Shown here piece after piece: positions 6,533-10,194 of a stretch of DNA of 10,194 nucleotides. Position numbers and translations under genes: made by a program. How positions within the stretch are numbered: position 1 is the stretch's first letter; each line of letters begins with the position of its first letter. The notes under the pieces were generated by a model, which saw only the letters and a list, made by a program, of their open reading frames with translations, was not told the DNA's origin and made no database searches. This DNA comes from an uncultured Eubacteriales bacterium. Lineage in GTDB: Bacteria > Bacillota > Clostridia > Oscillospirales > CAG-272. The stretch covers positions 1 through 10,194 of the forward strand of contig USGH01000079.1 of the NCBI GenBank assembly GCA_900554225.1, in the 5' to 3' direction.

Positions 6533-7333
6533 ATGGAAGTGGAAATCACAGCGCAAAACGACAATTCTCCGGCACCGGATACACGCACGGACGCGGAATA
6601 CCATGCGATCTTAGAGGCCTGTCTCTACGCCGCGGGGCATCCTTTGACCTATGATAAGCTCGCGGAAGCCATGCAGATACCGCCGTCCAAATGCCGCGCG
6701 ATGGTGGAAAAATACAAGGAAACGTACAACGACACCTCCATTTTGCCCCGTGGGATCCTGCTTGTTACCTTCCCGGACAGTTGTCAGCTATGCACCAGAG
6801 AAGCGTATGCGGCGGAGATCAAAACGGCACTGGGCATTCGGCGCGGCGGCAAGCTTTCCCAGTCGCTTCTGGAGGTGCTGGCGGTCGTTGCGTACAATCA
6901 GCCAACAACGCGTGCATTTGTGGATACGGTACGCGGTGTGGATTCCTCTTATGCCGTTTCCGCACTGCTCGAAAAGGGACTGATCGAACCCTGCGGCAAA
7001 CTGGATGCCCCGGGCAGACCGACACTCTATCGGACGACAACGGATTTTCTCCGTGTGTTCGGCATCGATTCGCTGATGGAATTGCCGGTTGTACAGGTGC
7101 GCGGCGAAAACGGTGAGAAAATCGATGTTTCTCCGGATGTCACACTACGCGCGACGGAAAACGATTCGCCGGATACACACGATATCGATGTACGTGACGG
7201 TGATACCGAAAATGCGGACGATACGGGAAGCGATGCAGCCGATGCAGAAATACACTACGGTGCGGTATCCTCGGAAGACTCGACTGCGGAGCAATCTGCA
7301 AAGGATACGCCGTTTGCACTGCCGTTGGATTGA
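6533..7333 (+). CDS. scpB: Segregation and condensation protein B with an acidic C-terminal tail
   Basis: ScpB dimers bind the middle of ScpA to complete the SMC-ScpAB condensin. The core (about residues 20-190) holds two winged helices, with ILEACLYAAGHPLTYDKLA in the first and SLLEVLAVVAYNQPTTRAFV, VRGVDS and GRPTLYRTT in the second, all typical of ScpB. The protein has 266 residues whereas many homologues have about 190-200. The excess is a C-terminal tail from about 195 that is rich in Asp, Glu, Ser and Thr and looks disordered. The ATG has AGGTGA (6523-6528) close upstream. It follows scpA by 37 bases and precedes a DUF2953 gene, as in other Clostridia. Confidence 0.93.
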   Translation: MEVEITAQNDNSPAPDTRTDAEYHAILEACLYAAGHPLTYDKLAEAMQIPPSKCRAMVEKYKETYNDTSILPRGILLVTFPDSCQLCTREAYAAEIKTALGIRRGGKLSQSLLEVLAVVAYNQPTTRAFVDTVRGVDSSYAVSALLEKGLIEPCGKLDAPGRPTLYRTTTDFLRVFGIDSLMELPVVQVRGENGEKIDVSPDVTLRATENDSPDTHDIDVRDGDTENADDTGSDAADAEIHYGAVSSEDSTAEQSAKDTPFALPLD

Positions 7334-7400
7334 CCGCATGGCGGAATGGATCTGCCAAAAGTGAAAATGGGCGAATGGAAATGGGAAAGGAGAGAGCGGT

Positions 7401-8096
7401 ATGAAAGCAACATGGATTCTCGCGGGGATTCTGCTCTTTTTGCTGCTTCTCTGCTCAATACCAATTTCCATCCGGTTTCGGCTCGGCGCACTGCTGCAAA
7501 TCGATGTCAGGATCTGCGGCATACGCATACTGACCTTACCGCCTCCTGTCACCACATCGGTCGATCTGCGGAAATTCACATACAAACGGCACAGACGCAG
7601 GCTCCGCAAAGAAGCGCGGAAACGGGAAAAGCGGCGGCTGGCAGAAGAAGCGAAAAGCAAAAAGGAACAGACAAAATCCACAGCACGCAAAATGCCGCGC
7701 CTTGCGGATGCACATCAAAAGATAGCGGAAAGCGACGACGGTCTGCGGGAAATGCTCCCGTTTCTCCTTGCCGCTCTCGACACGATCCCCAAATTCTTCG
7801 GCAGAATGGAGTGCGTCATCCGAAAGCTGCACGTGACAGTCGGTGGAGACGATGCGGCACAGGCTGCCATCCGTTTCGGTGTATTGTCCCAGTCTGCGGC
7901 ATACCTTTTGGAAATTCTCGACTGCCGTACACGGCTGCAACCATTGGCGGACGATGCGCTGCGGGTCTGTGTGGATTACACCGCTCCCAGAACCGCTTAC
8001 GACGTGGATTTCACGCTGACCATCCGTCCGGGATCCATTCTGCACACCGGAGTGGATATGCTTACAGCGTGGATACGCAGAATGAAAAAGTCTTGA
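7401..8096 (+). CDS. DUF2953 family membrane-anchored protein (YtfI-like)
   Basis: The function of this family is unknown. In Firmicutes it typically sits just before ytfJ, as here. The 231 residues start with a membrane anchor (about 4-23), then a short segment with ICGIRIL. A strongly basic, probably helical stretch follows (about 58-97, rich in Lys and Arg). The C-terminal half contains VTVGGDDAAQAAIRFGVL and ends in short strand-like pieces and a basic tail. The assignment rests on this architecture plus position; the sequence motifs alone are weak. The ATG has AAAGGAG 8 bases upstream. A 287-codon open frame overlaps it in another frame (7346-8209) but has no family signal. Confidence 0.75.
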   Translation: MKATWILAGILLFLLLLCSIPISIRFRLGALLQIDVRICGIRILTLPPPVTTSVDLRKFTYKRHRRRLRKEARKREKRRLAEEAKSKKEQTKSTARKMPRLADAHQKIAESDDGLREMLPFLLAALDTIPKFFGRMECVIRKLHVTVGGDDAAQAAIRFGVLSQSAAYLLEILDCRTRLQPLADDALRVCVDYTAPRTAYDVDFTLTIRPGSILHTGVDMLTAWIRRMKKS

Positions 8097-8103
8097 CACC
8101 AAT

Positions 8104-8200
8104 TTCAGGATGCTCTGCATCCATCGCGTTTCTGTGCCGAAAAGCTCCGATATATGGCTTTATGGCGCAAAAACTACATTCGATCAGAGTCTCCCTAATT
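8104..8200 (+). repeat. Dispersed structured intergenic repeat, copy upstream of ytfJ
   Basis: This is the partner of the copy before lysA. A perfect hairpin opens it: GGATGC (8108-8113), loop TCT, GCATCC (8117-8122). The second stem pairs GTTTCTGTGCC (8128-8138) with GGCGCAAAAAC (8165-8175) at 10 of 11 positions with one wobble. Inside it, AAAGC and GCTTT can form a further stem. The single-stranded 3' part is GATCAGAGTCTCCCTAAT. The match to the lysA copy is strongest in the outer blocks. It lies between the DUF2953 stop and the ytfJ ribosome binding site. Confidence 0.7.
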
Positions 8201-8226
8201 TTTCGATAGGAAAGTGAGGACATCTC

Positions 8227-8667
8227 ATGGCGGAAAACAGCAAGCTCAATGATATGAACAAAACCAACCTCGATTCCATACGGACCATGCTCGACGCGAA
8301 CACCATCGTGGGAGAGCCGATCAATACCTCCGGCGGTGTGGTCATCATCCCGATCTCCAAAATCACGGTCGGTTACGCGTCCGGCGGCATCGATTATCAA
8401 AAAAAGACGCAGCAGAACGCAAACGGTAAGCCTGCCGGAAACAATTTCGGTGGTGGCGGCGGAACCGGACTGACTGTACAGCCTGTCGGATTTCTGGTGG
8501 TGCAGCCGGATGGGAATGTCAGTATGCTCAACGTCAATGCGCCGTGCGGTGGCGGTGGGGCGACCGATCCGGTATCGTCCGTTGTGGGGCTGATCGAGAA
8601 ATCTCCCGATCTTGTGGAACGGTTCCGCGAGATTTTCGGCAAAAAGGATCCGTCGTCTGATTTCTAA
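8227..8667 (+). CDS. ytfJ: GerW/YtfJ family sporulation-associated protein
   Basis: In Bacillus the YtfJ/GerW protein is a spore protein needed for normal germination; its biochemical activity is not established, and relatives also occur in species not known to sporulate. The 146 residues match the usual small size. Seen in order: an N-terminal helix, then TIVGEPINTSGGVVIIPISKITVGYASGG (family core, residues 26-54), a glycine-rich loop FGGGGGTG (74-81), VQPVGFLVV (84-92), and a C-terminal helix after CGGGGATDP. No signal peptide or membrane segment is seen. A GTGAGGA sequence lies about 7 bases before the ATG. Position after DUF2953 and before a dacF-type gene agrees with the family context. 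Confidence 0.9.
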   Translation: MAENSKLNDMNKTNLDSIRTMLDANTIVGEPINTSGGVVIIPISKITVGYASGGIDYQKKTQQNANGKPAGNNFGGGGGTGLTVQPVGFLVVQPDGNVSMLNVNAPCGGGGATDPVSSVVGLIEKSPDLVERFREIFGKKDPSSDF

Positions 8668-8688
8668 GCCCGACGTACTGTTCGGTCG

Positions 8689-8774
8689 CATACGATTTTC
8701 ATAAAATCTGCATCATTCGGTGCGCATTGCCATGGATTCTATCGTATGATCTCGCCGGCGGCAGTGCATACTGC
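8689..8774 (+). promoter_or_regulatory. Inverted repeats in the ytfJ-dacF gap
   Basis: CATACGAT (8689-8696) recurs inverted as ATCGTATG (8741-8748), 44 bases apart. Two small hairpins lie nearby: GATTTT-CAT-AAAATC (8694-8708), which overlaps the left arm, and GCAGT-GCAT-ACTGC (8761-8774). None has a T-run that would make it a clear terminator, and no convincing sigma-A promoter is visible. They may be leader structure or an operator for the downstream carboxypeptidase gene, or chance. Confidence 0.3.
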
Positions 8775-8802
8775 TCTCTGAAAAACCTTCTGGGAGGTAC
8801 GT

Positions 8803-9921
8803 ATGCGAAAACAACTACTGGCTTTTTGTCTTGCCGTCTGCCTGTGCTGTACCCTTTGCTTTTCTGTCGCTGCCGAGGAGGTTTCGGTGTCGGCGGAAGC
8901 GGCGGTTCTGATGGAGACATCCACAGGTGAGATCATCTACGCGCGCAATCGGGATGAGCGACTGCCGATGGCAAGTACGACAAAGATCATGACCGCACTG
9001 GTGGCAATCGAAAACGGTGCGTTGTCTACACTGGTCACTGTGGACAGCGGTGCGGTCGGTGTAGAGGGATCGTCGGTCTATCTGCGTGCGGGTGAGGTTT
9101 TAACGCTGGAAGATCTTCTCTATTCCCTGATGCTCGAAAGTGCGAACGATGCGGCGGCTGCCATTGCCTACGCGATCGGCGGCGGTATTCCGGAATTTGC
9201 AGAGATGATGAACGCCAAAGCACATTCGCTCGGGCTGACCAATACCCATTTCACCAATCCCCATGGATTGGACGATCCCGAACATTACACCACAGCGGCG
9301 GATCTGGCACGACTCACGGCATATGCGCTCCACAATCCGGATTTTGCCCGTATCGTATCGACCTATCGTCATTCGATTCCGATGCAGGACGGCGATGGTG
9401 TGCGTGTACTTGTGAATCACAACCGACTTTTGAAGCAGTGCACGGATATTGTCGGCGTCAAAACCGGATTCACACGAAAAAGCGGTCGCTGTCTGGTATC
9501 GGCAGCAAAACAGAATGGCGTGGAATTGGTGGCAGTCACTCTGAACGCACCGGACGACTGGCATGACCATCGTGCGATGCTCGATTACGGCTTCACACGT
9601 TTTTCCGAGGTCACGCTTGCCGAAAAGGGAGCGTATGTCTGCGAGATTCCCTGCGTCGGAGCACCGGATGGATATGTGGCGATTTGCAACACCGACGGTC
9701 TGACAGCGGTTTTGCGCGATCATCCCACCGTGACCCACGTGCTGGAAGCACCGCATATTGCGTTTGCACCGATTCATGCCGGTGATGCGTTGGGAACGGT
9801 GCGATTCTATGCGTACGGCTGTGAGATCGGTTCCCTGCCGCTTGTCGCCTGTGCGGATATTTCTCTGCCCTGCACGGAGCCGGGATTCTTCGCACGCATC
9901 TTCGATAAGGCGAATCCGTAA
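8803..9921 (+). CDS. dacF: D-alanyl-D-alanine carboxypeptidase, S11 family (DacF-like)
   Basis: This low-molecular-weight penicillin-binding protein removes the terminal D-alanine from peptidoglycan stem peptides outside the cytoplasmic membrane. The 372 residues start with a cysteine-rich signal peptide, with a likely type I cleavage after SVAA (24). The three active-site motifs of the serine DD-peptidases are S58-T-T-K61, S113-A-N115 and K220-T-G222. The core ends near 265 (AMLDYGFTRF), followed by a beta-rich PBP5-type C-terminal domain and a short end FFARIFDKANP that might help membrane association. The ATG has GGGAGG 5 bases upstream. The symbol is by neighbourhood (near ytfJ); it could equally be called dacA or dacB-like. 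DacF in Bacillus is made in the forespore, but no sporulation sigma factor promoter is clear here. Confidence 0.9.
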   Translation: MRKQLLAFCLAVCLCCTLCFSVAAEEVSVSAEAAVLMETSTGEIIYARNRDERLPMASTTKIMTALVAIENGALSTLVTVDSGAVGVEGSSVYLRAGEVLTLEDLLYSLMLESANDAAAAIAYAIGGGIPEFAEMMNAKAHSLGLTNTHFTNPHGLDDPEHYTTAADLARLTAYALHNPDFARIVSTYRHSIPMQDGDGVRVLVNHNRLLKQCTDIVGVKTGFTRKSGRCLVSAAKQNGVELVAVTLNAPDDWHDHRAMLDYGFTRFSEVTLAEKGAYVCEIPCVGAPDGYVAICNTDGLTAVLRDHPTVTHVLEAPHIAFAPIHAGDALGTVRFYAYGCEIGSLPLVACADISLPCTEPGFFARIFDKANP

Positions 9922-9971
9922 AGCCGTTATTTTCAATACGATCCAAATTTCATTCGTAGAAAGGTGTCTCC

Positions 9972-10194
9972 ATGGAGATTCGACTGCAAAAGTATTTCAG
10001 CGACTGCGGTATTTTATCGCGTCGTGCGGCAGAAAAAGAGATTGCGGACGGCCACGTTACCGTCAATGGAATCGTCGCCGTGATGGGGCAGAAGGTGGAT
10101 CCGGAAACGGACGAGATTCTCTGGAACAGACGGCGCATCCGACAGCCCCTCGTTGGTGGTGTGCGGAAATACACGTATATTCTGCTCCACAAGC
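9972..10194 (+). CDS. rluB: RluB/RsuA family pseudouridine synthase, N-terminal part (partial)
   Basis: This family converts a specific uridine in rRNA to pseudouridine. Only the first 74 codons are present; the catalytic domain lies beyond the right edge. The visible part is an S4 RNA-binding domain: MEIRLQKYFSDCGILSRRAAEKEI, then GHVTVNG and VDPETDEI. It ends at YTYILLHK, where the catalytic domain normally begins (compare LNKPKG in relatives). The ATG has GAAAGGTG 5-6 bases upstream, and the gene lies 50 bases after the carboxypeptidase gene. An RsuA (16S) rather than RluB (23S) role cannot be excluded from this much, but the RLQKY start and the context favour RluB. Confidence 0.85.
   Translation, partial: MEIRLQKYFSDCGILSRRAAEKEIADGHVTVNGIVAVMGQKVDPETDEILWNRRRIRQPLVGGVRKYTYILLHK

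Noticed and set aside
7346..8209. A 287-codon plus-strand frame overlapping the DUF2953 gene
   Set aside because: It is Arg/Ser/His-rich without motifs or a good ribosome binding site, whereas the overlapping 7401-8096 frame has a membrane anchor, a strong ribosome binding site and the expected context.

Overview
The window looks like a chromosomal housekeeping segment from an anaerobic Firmicute of the class Clostridia, most plausibly the Oscillospirales/Ruminococcaceae side. This is inferred from gene content and order and from GC-leaning codon use; no marker gene was searched. The order lon - engB (ysxC) - lysA - M50 protease - scpA - scpB - DUF2953 gene - ytfJ (GerW family) - dacF-type carboxypeptidase - RluB-type pseudouridine synthase joins familiar Firmicutes neighbourhoods. 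The ytfJ and dacF relatives hint at an endospore former or a descendant of one.

Layout. Bases 1-63 hold the first 21 codons of a minus-strand gene. Bases 64-467 are a divergent intergenic region. It carries a good minus-strand promoter, a minus-oriented terminator-like hairpin, an extended -10 promoter for lon, and a partial copy of a dispersed repeat in the lon leader. Bases 468-2915 are lon and 2968-3561 are engB. After a 129-base gap filled by a repeat, lysA (3691) begins a close-packed run with the M50 protease (TTG start), scpA (3 bases after the previous stop), scpB and the DUF2953 gene. A second copy of the repeat then precedes ytfJ (8227). The dacF-type gene (8803) and the truncated pseudouridine synthase gene (9972) complete the window.

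Functions. Lon is protein quality control and EngB is 50S ribosome assembly. LysA is the last step of lysine synthesis from meso-diaminopimelate. ScpA and ScpB are the non-SMC subunits of the condensin that organises the chromosome. The DacF relative trims peptidoglycan stem peptides, YtfJ is linked to sporulation or germination in relatives, and the last gene modifies rRNA.

Two things stand out. First, lon is intact across all its domains except for one in-frame TAG at codon 333, just before the Walker A motif. No other gene whose end is visible here uses TAG. The cause may be a nonsense mutation, a sequence error or amber readthrough. Second, a structured intergenic repeat of about 95 bases occurs upstream of lysA and of ytfJ, with a shortened relative upstream of lon. 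I see no CRISPR array, tRNA, rRNA, insertion sequence, phage gene or defence system.
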